A stretch of DNA of 64,000 bases, taken from assembly GCA_014607495.2 (NCBI GenBank), contig CP053153.1, forward strand, positions 6,138,001 through 6,202,000, given 5' to 3'. Shown here one piece after another: positions 55,016 to 64,000 of the stretch; position 1 is the stretch's first letter; the number at the start of each line of letters is the position of its first letter. A model generated the notes under the pieces. That model worked only from the letters and a program-made list of their open reading frames with translations. It was not told the DNA's origin and made no database searches. This DNA comes from Carposina sasakii (taxonomy: Eukaryota; Arthropoda; Insecta; Lepidoptera; Carposinidae). A program made the position numbers and the translations under genes.

Positions 55016-56044
55016 ATGTCGCAACCTCATAGGGACGCCTTAAAAATTCTTGATGTATCACTCCCAGAGTCAGCAGAAGACTCTGATGGGAAAAATATTT
55101 CCATAATTAATCCTCCGCGAAAAACCAGAGCAACAAAGACCCTAACTTCGAAATCAGTAGAAATAGATTTAAACATTATTCTCAAGTTTATCAAACCCTA
55201 TGATGGCAATAGGGATACATCAAATTATTTTATTACAAATTGCAGTAATGCTTTCGATTTATCGTCAGATTCTCAAAAGGATTTGATTTTGAAATATATT
55301 TTATGCCAACTCCAAGGTAAAGCCGAAGTTGCTTGTTCAGTTAGAGAATTTGCATCTTGGAATCACCTCAAAGATTTTCTTAAAACTCAATTTAATTAAC
55401 GCAAACATCATACACACCTGTTAACCGATTTATAGGAAAGCAGGCAAGAGCAAACAGAAAGTGTTAGTCAATTTGGTTTGCGTCTAGAAAAACTATTGTC
55501 ACAATTACTAACCGAAATTTTATTTACTACTTCTAAAGTCAAGCAAATTCCTGGTAGAACAGCTGCCATGGAAGACCTAGCACTTCATCACTTCCTCATG
55601 GGCCTACACCCTCGCGTTTCGAATATTGTGAGGTGTAGATCGCCGAAAACCCTCAATGAAGCTATTAACCTTGCTTCATCAGAAGAACGCATTCAATTAA
55701 CTCTTTATCCTCCTACAACAGCAGCTACTTCAGCCAGACAACATAATAACGATAAAATAAAATATACGCCTCGTTCTTTTCAACCAAGATTTTCTAATCC
55801 TAATTTTAAAAACCGCCCTGAGCACTCCAGGGATATAATATGTAGTTATTGTAAAAATCTTGGACATAGTATCGAAAACTGCCGAAAGAGACAGTATTAC
55901 AATAAAATAAAATCACAGGGTCAATCCCCTCAGAATCGTCCAATTAATTCATTTAATGCTCCGAATCCACCACGTAAGATTTTTACTATTAACCAAACAG
56001 ACGATGAAAGTATTGACGAAGTTGACAACCATTTAATCGACTAA
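55016..56044 (+). pseudogene. gag of the LTR retrotransposon, with two in-frame stops
   Basis: One reading frame from ATG 55016 to TAA 56042-56044, broken by TAA at 55397-55399 and TAG at 55433-55435. The first part (about 127 residues) holds the capsid-like IKPYDGNRDTSNYFITNC and LCQLQGKAEVA. The second part ends with a CCHC zinc knuckle, CSYCKNLGHSIENC, which in this family packages the element's RNA. Beyond the two stops I see no frameshift in gag. Confidence 0.8.
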
Positions 56045-56107
56045 AATTTCCTGTTCGGTATCGCAAAGGAAATGATAATTATAAATGCAAAGACGATGCT
56101 AAATCTT

Positions 56108-56345
56108 CCACTGACTCCGCTGTTCCCACTGTATCCGCTGTATCGACAGCATCCACTGTATAAGCTGTATCCACAGCATCCGTTGTATCGACAGCATCCA
56201 CTGTATCCGCTGTATCGACAGCATCCACTGTATCCGCTGTATCCACAGCATCCACTGTATCCACAGCATCCACTGTATCCGCTGTATCCACAGCATCACT
56301 GTATCCGCTGTATCTACAGCATCCACTGATTCCACTGTATCCACT
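56108..56345 (+). repeat. Minisatellite between gag and protease
   Basis: Tandem units built of 9 bp pieces CACTGTATC, CGCTGTATC and GACAGCATC, in 18-27 bp higher units, about ten copies. In the protease frame it reads as repeats of TVSAVSTAS with one TAA near 56161, so it may be an expanded linker of the gag-protease polyprotein. The long open frames on both strands here are by-products of the repeat. Confidence 0.8.
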
Positions 56346-56456
56346 GCACCCACTGAATCTTTTAACCCTTTCAGTATCCAAAATACTTCTGTAGAAACCC
56401 TGAAAAATAATAAGCATAATTTAAAAGTTTACGAAATCAATTCAAACAACAATAAA

Positions 56457-56600
56457 TTGTCTCTTCCCTACGTTTTGTTAAAGACCCCCGTGTCAGACCA
56501 ACCACTATCGTTTTTGGTTGATACTGGATCATCCGTGAGCCTCATAAAAAAGACTTCAATTTCTCATTTACCTATACTAAAAGGTATAAATAAAGAAAAA
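56457..56600 (+). pseudogene. Aspartic protease start of the LTR retrotransposon
   Basis: It reads VLLKTPVSDQPLSFLVDTGS S..., with the catalytic DTGSS motif at about 56517-56534 and the following SLIKK. About 45 residues are recognisable before the frame leaves the element. It is in a different frame from gag. Confidence 0.75.
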
Positions 56601-57119
56601 ATACTTTTTTGTATATTGTTACGGATTTTCTCAAGTTTACTTTCTACTAAAAGGTATAGACAGTACTAGCAGATTCGAAATGTATTGTAATTTTTGGTTT
56701 TTCTTTACTGAAAATTTTTAATTGTCAATATTGTTCGCCGCCGCCGCGCGCCGCCACACTGTCGTGTAGTTAGAAAGTGAACCAAATTTTCAACTGATTT
56801 TCTCAATTGTGGAAAATAGACATTGGTTCGCAGACTTTTTTATAGAACTTTTTGAGAAGAATTTCTCCAACATTGTTATTCTGTATTTTGAGTTATTTCA
56901 GCAGCGCACGCAATGCAAGTCCAAAAAGCTCGTTTTTCTTCCGTCCGTCTTCTTAGATTACTCTAATAATTTCTTATTACACCTAAATTATACACCTTAG
57001 AATCCCTGGAATGTCTTCTTTCCATTATTGAAAACACTATTGATAAATTTTTGAGATCATAACAAACACATTTTGGGCGCCCTTCGCAACTTCATTTTAT
57101 ACTAGTATAAGTTGTAAAA
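56601..57119. other. About 520 bp, origin unclear
   Basis: This follows the broken protease. A GC-rich patch 'CGCCGCCGCCGCGCGCCGCC' lies at 56738-56757. I recognise no coding or mobile features. Confidence 0.4.
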
Positions 57120-58695
57120 GAAATAGTACAAAGGCGAGCTTATCTCTAAAAGAGATTTCTTCCAGCAAACCATTAAGTACAAAGAAAATTTTATAATATA
57201 TAAAAGGAATGTCATATGTGCACACGTACTTATTAAAATATAAATAAACTTAACACAAAATAAATATATTTACTAAATAATAACAATACTTAATTATCTA
57301 CTTAGATACATACATAATAGGGACATACATATATATAATAAAATATATATTTATAATACTACTACATACTAATTTATCCATACAATACATACAAACATTA
57401 TATTGTTACCTATTCAAACTATATCAGATAATAGCACAGTGAAAAAAATTAAGGAAGGGACAGGTAATAGTTTCTTAACCTATTTTTAAAAATGCCTATG
57501 GACGGAGAGTCTCTTATGGAGTGCGGAAGTGAGTTCCACAGTCTAATTGCATATACAGTAAAAGAATACCGATATGCTCCGGAATTATGTCGTGGAGTTT
57601 TGAGTAGAGAAGCAGTCATTGACCTTAAGGGTCGCTCCCGTGAGAAAAGGTATTCAAAACGTTCACTTAGATAAGTAGGAGAAATCGACATATAAAGAAT
57701 TTTATATAAAAGCGATAACATGTGTGCATTCCGGCGAAATCTGATTGGGAGCCATTTCAGCTCTTTTCGAAAATGAGATACGTGATCATACTTGCGTAGT
57801 CCGTAGATGTAACGAATACCCAAGTTTTGAAGTCTTTCAAGTTTGTCGAGCAGCTCCTCATTGGCATCGGGGTAACAAACGTCAGCATAGTCAAGTAACG
57901 GGAGGATAAGGGATTGAGCCAAATAAATTTTGGTTTTGAAAGGAAGAAAACTTTGAAGTCGCTTAAGGGAGTGAAAAGTAACAAACACCTTTCTACACAC
58001 ATCATCAACCTGAGGCGACCAAGATAGAAAACGGTCCATAGTAATTCCTAGATTCTTAACCTTATCTAAATATGGTATCACTGTTCCACTATAGAGAAGA
58101 TCAGGAACGTCATGCCGAGTAAGAGAGCTGTGTAAAAACTTGCTACCAATTATTATAGCCTGAGACTTATTAGGGTTTACAAGAAGGCCATAAGACTTAG
58201 CCCAGTCTCGAAGGCGATCCAAGTCTAAATTCAACCGTACCACTGCCGTCCCGACATCCTCAACATTAAAGTGCCGATAGATCTGCAAGTCGTCTGCGTA
58301 AAGATGAAAAGAGGAAGATAGTCGGCTGGTGACAGAGTTTATAAAAATTGAGAACGAGAGGAGAGAGAACGCCACCCTGCGGTACACCTGTAGCAAGCTC
58401 GCACCAGTCAGATGAAAACTCGTCCGAACGTATACACTGCACGCGCCCTCTGAGGTAAGTATTAAACCAGGCTACAGCCTCAGGAGAGACGTTAAGAGAG
58501 CCGAGGATACCCAATAAAATGTCAAAGTCTACACAGTTGAATGCGCTGCTGAAGTCTAATAGTGTTAAAATGGTGAGCTGTTTGTTATCAATGGCCAGCC
58601 GAATATCATCAGTCACCTTCAGCAGCGCAGTAACCGTGCTGTGTCCAGCTCTAAATCCAGACTGAAATGGGTTTAACAGGTTATTGATGGACTAT
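57120..58695 (-). pseudogene. CR1/Jockey-group LINE reverse transcriptase, 5'-truncated, frameshifted
   Basis: On the minus strand the RT begins inside the domain (PFQSGFRAGHSTVTALLKVT, about 58665), followed by LLDFSSAFNCVDFDIL (motif A), TGVPQGGVLSPL (motif B), a 1-base shift near 58345, then FSIFINSVTSRLSSSFHLYA DD (motif C). The C-terminal half is open from 58396 to 57449, ending in the family tail KELKWLPIRFRRNAHMLSLL ... SGAYRYSFTVYAIRLWNSLP. No endonuclease is present. The 3' UTR runs to about 57120. It is inactive. Confidence 0.8.
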
Positions 58696-59510
58696 TGTAA
58701 TAAAGTTTCCAAAAATTTTTATGCCTGTTAGTACGATTCAAATTTCCCGCCTAGTTATTAACTCATACGTGATAGAACTAGATGGCGGTAGTCAATTTTG
58801 TCTCTAGGAGTTTGTATGGAGACAACCTTCTCCGCTAGGAGTAATTGTGTTCTGGGGTTCTGTCCTTAGGCGTGCATGAACGTAAAAAAACTACGTACCT
58901 ATAGAGTTTTTTGTACGTTCATGGTTCTGTGGTCAAAGATGGCTTAGTATACTTTTACTTTTTGTATGGTACAAACCGGAGCACAAAGTAATAACAAAGT
59001 GTACAATTGAACGTTGACTAATCACAGGATACTCTGATGAATGGACTTTCATGTCATTCATAAATTGAACACAAAGTACATCAGATTACAGTGATTACCC
59101 TCTCTAAGTATAATCATAGACTAGGGCTCGTGGACGATTTCGGAACGAAATATTTTTGTATACAGTTACATAGATTATTTAGTTATATACTGAGCAACTA
59201 GCGCCGACATTCGAAGAAACCTTTTGATGAAGAATCTTTCTTATTAAGTACCTACATTTCCTATTGTGCGTCGTGACTCGTGCTTCCTTAAAAGTAACAT
59301 GCCGCATACCGGTACAACTGGTACTAGTTAGAAGATTTTCAATTAGTGAAAATATCAATACCAATTTCCATCCCCATGTACCAATTTGATTGTCGTTCAC
59401 AAAACGAATAAAAAGTGACATGCCAGTTCTTGGCTGTATGAATTGGCTGCTGTCTTTTCCCTTACATTCATTTAAAAAATAAAATGACGTTCCATCATCG
59501 TTTGATTGGA
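58696..59510. other. Intergenic DNA, about 815 bp
   Basis: No gene recognised. It is mixed AT-rich sequence between the LINE remnant and the SINE cluster. A short 'CTAGCGCCGACATTCG' near 59203 is a loose match to words at about 17530 and 51906. Confidence 0.4.
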
Positions 59511-59925
59511 GATTCGGCGGGAAAAGCTGGAAGGGTGCAGGTGTAATTTTCTTGTGAAAATCAAAATTTATTTGTAAATAGCTTGCATGTGTCCGTAAAG
59601 TGATGTTTTCTGGTAGATAAGTTATATTTTGATTACTTGTGATGTGAATCTAGTGCGTGTGCATGGTTTTATACGCAGGTAAGCCGAGTAAAACTTTAGC
59701 CGGATTACGATCTCTTCATGGGCGCATGTAAGTTGTTTCTGCAATAATTTTTCATTTTGACTAACTTTACACTTGTTCTTGAGGATTTTCCCGACGTTTC
59801 CATTCATCATCATTGTCATTCATCATAAATTCAGAATACATTTTACTAAACAATGATTAGGCTGTATGGGCTTAGTTCCCCTTGCCTTTCCTTCGGGATA
59901 AACTAAAAAAAAAAAAAAAAAAAAA
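59511..59925 (+). repeat. SINE family A, cluster copy 1 (14 bp target duplication)
   Basis: A full copy with poly(A). The target duplication ATCATCGTTTGATT is at 59494-59507 and 59926-59939. Confidence 0.92.
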
Positions 59926-59963
59926 ATCATCGTTTGATTACTTTGACAGGTTGTATGAATAAG

Positions 59964-60368
59964 AGGATTCGGCGGGAAAAGCTGGAAGGGAGCAGGTGTA
60001 ATTTTCTTGTGAAAATGAAAAATTAATTGTAAATGGCTTGTATGTGTCCGTAAAGTGATGTTTTCTGGTAGATGAGTTATATTTTGATTACTTGTGATGT
60101 GAATATAGTGCGTGTGCATGGTTTTATACGCAGGTAAGCTGAGTAAAACTTTAGCCGGAATACGATCTCTTCATGGGCCCATGTAAGTTATTTCTGCAAT
60201 CATTTTTCATTTTGACGAACTTTACACTTGTTCTTGAGGATTTTCCCGACGTTTCCATTCATCATTATCATCCATCATAAATTCAGAAATCATTTACTAA
60301 AGACAATGGCTGTATGGGCTTAGTTCCCTTTGCCTTTCCTTCGGGATAAACTAAAAAAAAAAAAAAAA
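59964..60368 (+). repeat. SINE family A, cluster copy 2 (16 bp target duplication)
   Basis: A full copy with poly(A). The target duplication AGGTTGTATGAATAAG is at 59948-59963 and 60369-60384. Confidence 0.92.
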
Positions 60369-60391
60369 AGGTTGTATGAATAAGTTTTTCG

Positions 60392-60805
60392 GATTCGGCG
60401 GGAAAAGCTGGAAGGGAGCGGGTGTAATATTCTTGTGAAAATCTAAATTTATTTGTAAATGGCTTGCATGTGTCCGTAAAGTGATGTTTTTTGGTAGATA
60501 AGTAATATTTTGTTTACTTGTTATGTGAATCTAGTGCGTGTGCATGGTTTTATATGCAGGTAAGCTGAGTAAAACTTTAGTCGGAATACGATCTCTTCAT
60601 GGGCTCATGTAAGTTGTTTCTGCAATTATTTTTGATTTTTACTAATTTTAAACTCGTTCTTGAGGATTTTCCCGACGTTTCCATTCATCATCATCATTAT
60701 CATCCGTCATAAATTCAGAAATCATTTACTAAAGACAATGGCTGTATGGGCTTAGTTCCCCTTGCCTTTCCTTCGGGATAAACTAAACAAAAAAAAAAAA
60801 AAAAA
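60392..60805 (+). repeat. SINE family A, cluster copy 3 (9 bp target duplication)
   Basis: A full copy with poly(A). GTTTTTCGG is at 60384-60392 and 60806-60814. The duplication overlaps the first base of the element, so its exact edge is uncertain by one or two bases. Confidence 0.88.
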
Positions 60806-60825
60806 GTTTTTCGGTGATATAAGGC

Positions 60826-61214
60826 GATTCGGCGGGAAAAGCTGGAAGGGAGCGGGTATAATTTTCTTGTGAAAATCAAAATTTATTTGTAAATGGCTTG
60901 CATGTGTCCGTAAAGTGATGTTTTCTGGTAGATAAGTTATATTTTGTTTACTTGTTATGTGAATCTAGTGCGTGTGCATGGTTTTATATTCAGGTAAGCT
61001 AAGTAAATCTTTAGCCGGATTACGATCTCTTCATCGGCCCAATGTGAGTTGTTTCTACAATTATTTTTGATCTTTACTAATTTTACACCCATTCTTGAGG
61101 ATTTTCCCGACGTTTCCAGTCATCATCATCAATATCATCCATCATAGGCTGTATGGGCTTAGTTCCCCTTGCCTTTCCTTCGGGATAAACTAAAAAAAAA
61201 AAAAAAAAAAAAAA
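60826..61214 (+). repeat. SINE family A, cluster copy 4 (21 bp target duplication)
   Basis: A slightly shorter copy (lacking 'AAATTCAGAAATC...' near its 3' end) with a long poly(A). The target duplication, 21 bp starting GTTTTTCGGTGATATAAGG, is at 60806-60826 and 61215-61235. It ends about 60 bp before the start codon of the next gene. Confidence 0.92.
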
Positions 61215-61276
61215 GTTTTTCGGTGATATAAGGCGTGTTTTATTGTGTTATTGTTGGTATTTTTCTAGTTATAACA

Positions 61277-61822
61277 ATGAAAATGTTACGACTTCTAAAA
61301 AGTGTGCCTGAAGTTAATAACAGAAGTTTTAAAAACTTTGGGCATAAAAGGCAAAAAATACCTGCTTTCACTACAGTTTGGCACGCATTTTTAACATTTA
61401 CCTTTATTGGTATGGGAATAGAGTGGAAAAGGTAAGTAAAATACTCACTGCTTAAAAATTATCTGAATAAGAAAGGTACACACACAGGAAGACACATAAC
61501 CAACAATCCAGTCTTTCTCTGTTAACTATTTAGCTATTTTAGTTATGTTAGTCCAGCTTTTCCTTGCTTGAATACACATTCTTGGAATAATAGCTAATAT
61601 TCACCTACATGTATTTTCAATTCAACTTCGTGACATGTATTAAAAGAAAACACATGTATTTTAATTTATTTTGCACATAATTTTTTTTATTGCAGGATTG
61701 CAAAATTCATATTTGGTGAAGACATTAAAGAAGGTCAAGGACTTTGGGATCCTGAAGAAAGTAACATTGAAAATCAATATGTTGCACACATGGGTAGCAA
61801 GGAAGGTAAAGGTAGTCTTTGA
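61277..61822 (+). CDS. Small single-membrane-helix protein, 93 residues, unrecognised
   Basis: Exons 61277-61431 (donor AAAAG|GTAAGT) and 61696-61822 (acceptor TTTATTGCAG) match in phase. The protein starts basic (MKMLRLLKSV, NRSFKNFGHKRQK), which would suit a mitochondrial targeting sequence. It then has one hydrophobic helix (AFTTVWHAFLTFTFIGMGIEW, residues about 34-54) and an acidic tail (EDIKEGQGLWDPEES). Layout and size resemble small inner-membrane subunits or assembly factors of respiratory complexes, but I do not recognise the family. A TTTTTCTAG just upstream (61261-61269) could be an acceptor for a 5' UTR exon. Four SINE copies sit immediately upstream, so the promoter must lie within or between them. 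Confidence 0.65.
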
Positions 61823-62199
61823 TCAGGTGTCTACTAAATATAAAACAAAATTTCTTAAATAATGACCATAATTTAAATATTCAACCTCATAGAGTGATTG
61901 ACTGTTGATAGTTCAGCAATTGATAGACCAACATTGGTCTCTTCAAAGCTAGAGTGAATAGGCACTTTCTAGGCAAACATGTACCACCCTAGGCCGCATC
62001 TTGCTTAACATCACGCATGATGGCGGTCAAATGTTTGCCTATCTAATTGTAAAAAAAAAAAAATTAAAGGGGTGTTATTAGAAAATAGAATAATGTCAAA
62101 TACAAAATGCAAATAAACCCCTATACTATAACTTCAAAGAGTACAGATGAAACTTAATAGGGACAAGGGTGGCAAACACCACCTATAAGACCACCATGC

Positions 62200-62490
62200 T
62201 AAACTCTAGAGGTAGATGGGAATAAAGGGTCTGTCCCTATGTTTGCTTAGTTAGACCTTTAAAACTTTACAACAGATTTTGACATGGTTTTTTTTTAAAT
62301 ACATAAGTGATGTAAAAGCTAGGTTTATATCAACAGTGGAAAGGCAAAAACACTTAAACACCTGGTGGTGTTTTAGCACTTTTGCCTTTCCACTGTCGAT
62401 ATGTATGTATATATGTAGCAACCCTCCCCAGCATCGCATGGTTGCAAAGCCCATTCACGCGGACGAAATTGTGGACAGCCTTTAGTTTAT
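62200..62490 (+). repeat. Helitron-like or SINE repeat fragment
   Basis: The left part 'GTCTGTCCCTATGTTTGCTT AG...CTTTAAAACTTTACAACAG' matches 53600-53650. The right end 'CACGCGGACGAAATTGTGGA CAGCCTTTAGT' resembles the ends of the Helitron-like repeats at 47407 and 50426. It carries the hairpin at 62334-62396. Confidence 0.5.
62334..62396. repeat. Long hairpin, about 28 bp stem
   Basis: CAGTGGAAAGGCAAAAACAC TTAAACACC is followed, after a few bases, by its near-perfect inverse ending CTTTTGCCTTTCCACTG. The size is that of a miRNA precursor stem, but its position inside a dispersed repeat makes a MITE or repeat palindrome the more likely explanation. Confidence 0.6.
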
Positions 62491-63147
62491 TGATATATGT
62501 ATAGCTATTCTGTTGCTTTCAATTATTACCTTTGTGGAAAATGTAAATAATAATATGATTATAAAATAAAATATTTTATTTAAGCTCACATTTTTATCAA
62601 TAGGTATATGTTGCAATATTATATCTAAATAAATAGTTCTTACATTTACCAGTAACAAAATTTTATTTGCATACATATTCCTTATTCCATAAAATTATGA
62701 TTAAATTCTAGCAACACGGTTAATATAGGTAGGTATAACAATATTTTAATTTAATCCATAAATATAAATAGATTTCAATATTTATCTTATCCAGTTGGTG
62801 CACCAAACTATGCAACTAACTAAACTATAGATTTTCATTGATCATTACACATTTTAAGCTTTAAAATTACTGTTAGAGTTAGTAACAGTTTACTGCAACA
62901 TTCCGGAAGCTGTTTACAAAGCCTTAACTTTATATTAGGAAAAAACTGAATAATTAAAGTTAAGCCCCACTTGGTTAATTGAGTGTGAATAGTTATATTA
63001 CCTGTGACTATTTACATCCGAAAATTTAAATTAAGGTATTGTGCAACCAAATGTACCTTGACAAATTGCAATTTCTTGGAATATCCAAATGACTAGTAAT
63101 GCATAGAAAATACTCTAAACTTATTACATTTAATGTTTAGATCTATA

Positions 63148-64000
63148 TTATTTTTTATTACCATGACAATTATGTTTTATGTACTGGTAAATAAGATTAT
63201 ATACAATTAATAAGAAACAAAGAATGGCAGCATGGTAATGTATTGGCATTTTATATATGGTGCTCAATACTCCCATAGGCTTTTCTCTAACATTATGTAA
63301 CTTAGATTTATTTTCTAATGTATTCTCAACTGCAGAAGCCCTGTCTGTGTATTTCTCTTCACAAGTGTTTATTCCATCATTTGCATGGTAACTATTAGTC
63401 ATATTATTAGTACTTTTAAAATGATACTTAGTTTCTTCATTAATGTCGCTCTTTTGTAGTTCTCTACTTTCCAGTTTAGTCTCTCCCACAGTAGTGATTC
63501 TTTGAGTGGACTTATCCTCGCATCCAGAACACGCCTCCAAACTTTCTTGTAAATAGTTATCAATCCTTGTCATTTGCTCAGATACTAAGAAGTTTGCTAG
63601 AGGGCTATGTGGCCTTCTCTCTGGCTCTAAAACAGCCAAGTTTACATATGGGGAATGCTCTTCTTTATCGAGTGCAGTAATATTTAAACTTTCTGTACTC
63701 CTTTTTACCATTGTGCTGGTGGAATTATTATCACTTAATAATTTATTTTTGAAAATGGAATTAACTATTTTATAACTTTGCAAGTCTTCATAATCATTCC
63801 TTATATACTCGACTGGTGATTGCGATCGTTTGATATGTTGTGACGGTGTCAACAGCCGAGGAGAATCGAACTCAGTTGGCACTGGGGTAAATTTCACTTT
63901 GATGACGTCCTCATTAGTTAACGTTTCAGTTTTGGTGATCTCGTCCACGTAATCCTTGGAGCCGTTAAGTCCAATAGTTTTATACATGCTGGGCGATTCC
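63148..64000 (-). CDS. C-terminal part of an unrecognised tail-anchored protein (cut by window edge)
   Basis: An open minus-strand frame from the window edge to TAA at 63148. There is a Met at 63987, but the frame continues open upstream to the edge, so this may not be the start. The 279 residues after that Met are Ser/Thr/Glu/Asn-rich and probably disordered, with several Ser/Thr-Pro sites (SPRLLTPSQ, RSQSPVEYI, HSPYVNL, RPHSPLANF). It ends in one hydrophobic helix (AAILCFLLIVYNLIYQYI) and a short basic tail (KHNCHGNKK). That layout is a C-terminally anchored membrane protein with the bulk facing the cytosol, of the ER, outer mitochondrial or nuclear-envelope type. I do not recognise a family. 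No intron is visible inside. Confidence 0.65.
   Translation of the reverse strand, partial: ESPSMYKTIGLNGSKDYVDEITKTETLTNEDVIKVKFTPVPTEFDSPRLLTPSQHIKRSQSPVEYIRNDYEDLQSYKIVNSIFKNKLLSDNNSTSTMVKRSTESLNITALDKEEHSPYVNLAVLEPERRPHSPLANFLVSEQMTRIDNYLQESLEACSGCEDKSTQRITTVGETKLESRELQKSDINEETKYHFKSTNNMTNSYHANDGINTCEEKYTDRASAVENTLENKSKLHNVREKPMGVLSTIYKMPIHYHAAILCFLLIVYNLIYQYIKHNCHGNKK

Larger units (their letters stand above)
54213..56600 (+). mobile_element. Truncated Ty3/gypsy-type LTR retrotransposon
   Basis: Order: LTR, leader, gag (55016-56044, with stops), a minisatellite (56108-56345), then the start of an aspartic protease (56457 to about 56590). The sequence departs from retroelement coding after about 56590, so RT, RNase H, integrase and the 3' LTR are missing. 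It is a dead copy. Confidence 0.75.
61823..63147. other. Intergenic DNA between convergent genes
   Basis: It contains 3' UTR sequence of both flanking genes (limits not visible), a dispersed repeat (about 62200-62490) and a strong hairpin (62334-62396). No further exon recognised. Confidence 0.5.

Noticed and set aside
56072..56417. LYPQHPLY-type and VDAVDTAD-type repeat proteins
   Set aside because: Products of the minisatellite in other frames.
59511..61214. A tandem duplication of one SINE rather than four insertions
   Set aside because: Each copy has a different target duplication, which tandem duplication cannot produce.
1..64000. CRISPR arrays, operons, riboswitches, phage or plasmid features
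   Set aside because: Spliced eukaryotic genes and insect-type retroelements throughout; tandem repeats lack the spacer structure of CRISPR.

Overview
This is a stretch of nuclear DNA from an insect, most likely a moth or butterfly (Lepidoptera). The background is AT-rich, genes are split by GT-AG introns, and the intergenic DNA is packed with element types I associate with lepidopteran genomes: tails of (ATGT)n, 'ATCTATACTAATATTATAAAG' repeats, RTE and CR1/Jockey-group fragments, short foldback elements and tRNA-derived SINEs. The species assignment is inference; no taxon-diagnostic gene was searched. All gene models below were built by eye from reading frame and splice phase.

Host genes, left to right: (1) 588-1119, plus strand, the last two exons of an unrecognised Lys/Pro/Gln-rich protein. 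(2) 7849-22287, minus strand, seven exons of a MARCHF8-like membrane E3 ubiquitin ligase (RING-CH finger plus two membrane helices), with a 9.6 kb intron full of repeats. (3) 37775-43188, plus strand, Nopp140 (NOLC1), a nucleolar/Cajal-body phosphoprotein. Two alternative last exons encode the classic C-terminus and a Gly/Arg-rich (RGG) C-terminus. (4) 61277-61822, plus strand, a two-exon, 93-residue single-membrane-helix protein of unknown function. (5) 63148-64000, minus strand, the end of an unknown protein with a C-terminal membrane anchor, cut by the window edge.

Mobile DNA fills most of the rest. At 24919-33034 a roughly 400 bp SINE was split by a 5'-truncated I-type LINE (14 bp target duplication). 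The LINE's reverse transcriptase was in turn split by about 3.6 kb of further repeats. At 44061-46651 lies a 2.6 kb PIF/Harbinger transposon that looks intact, with terminal inverted repeats, a DDE nuclease gene and a MADF/BESS DNA-binding gene. The two genes interlock, each having one coding exon inside the other's intron. At 54213-56600 is a truncated Ty3/gypsy-type LTR element with gag stops and a minisatellite before the protease. At 57120-58695 is a broken CR1/Jockey-group LINE. At 59511-61214 four copies of the same SINE family stand side by side, each with its own target duplication, ending about 40-60 bp before the 93-residue gene.

The points I would look at first are the interlocked Harbinger genes, the four-step SINE pile-up against a gene start, the Nopp140 True/RGG terminal exons, and a hammerhead-ribozyme-like motif at 34294-34340. 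I did not find CRISPR, prokaryotic or organellar features, and none would be expected.
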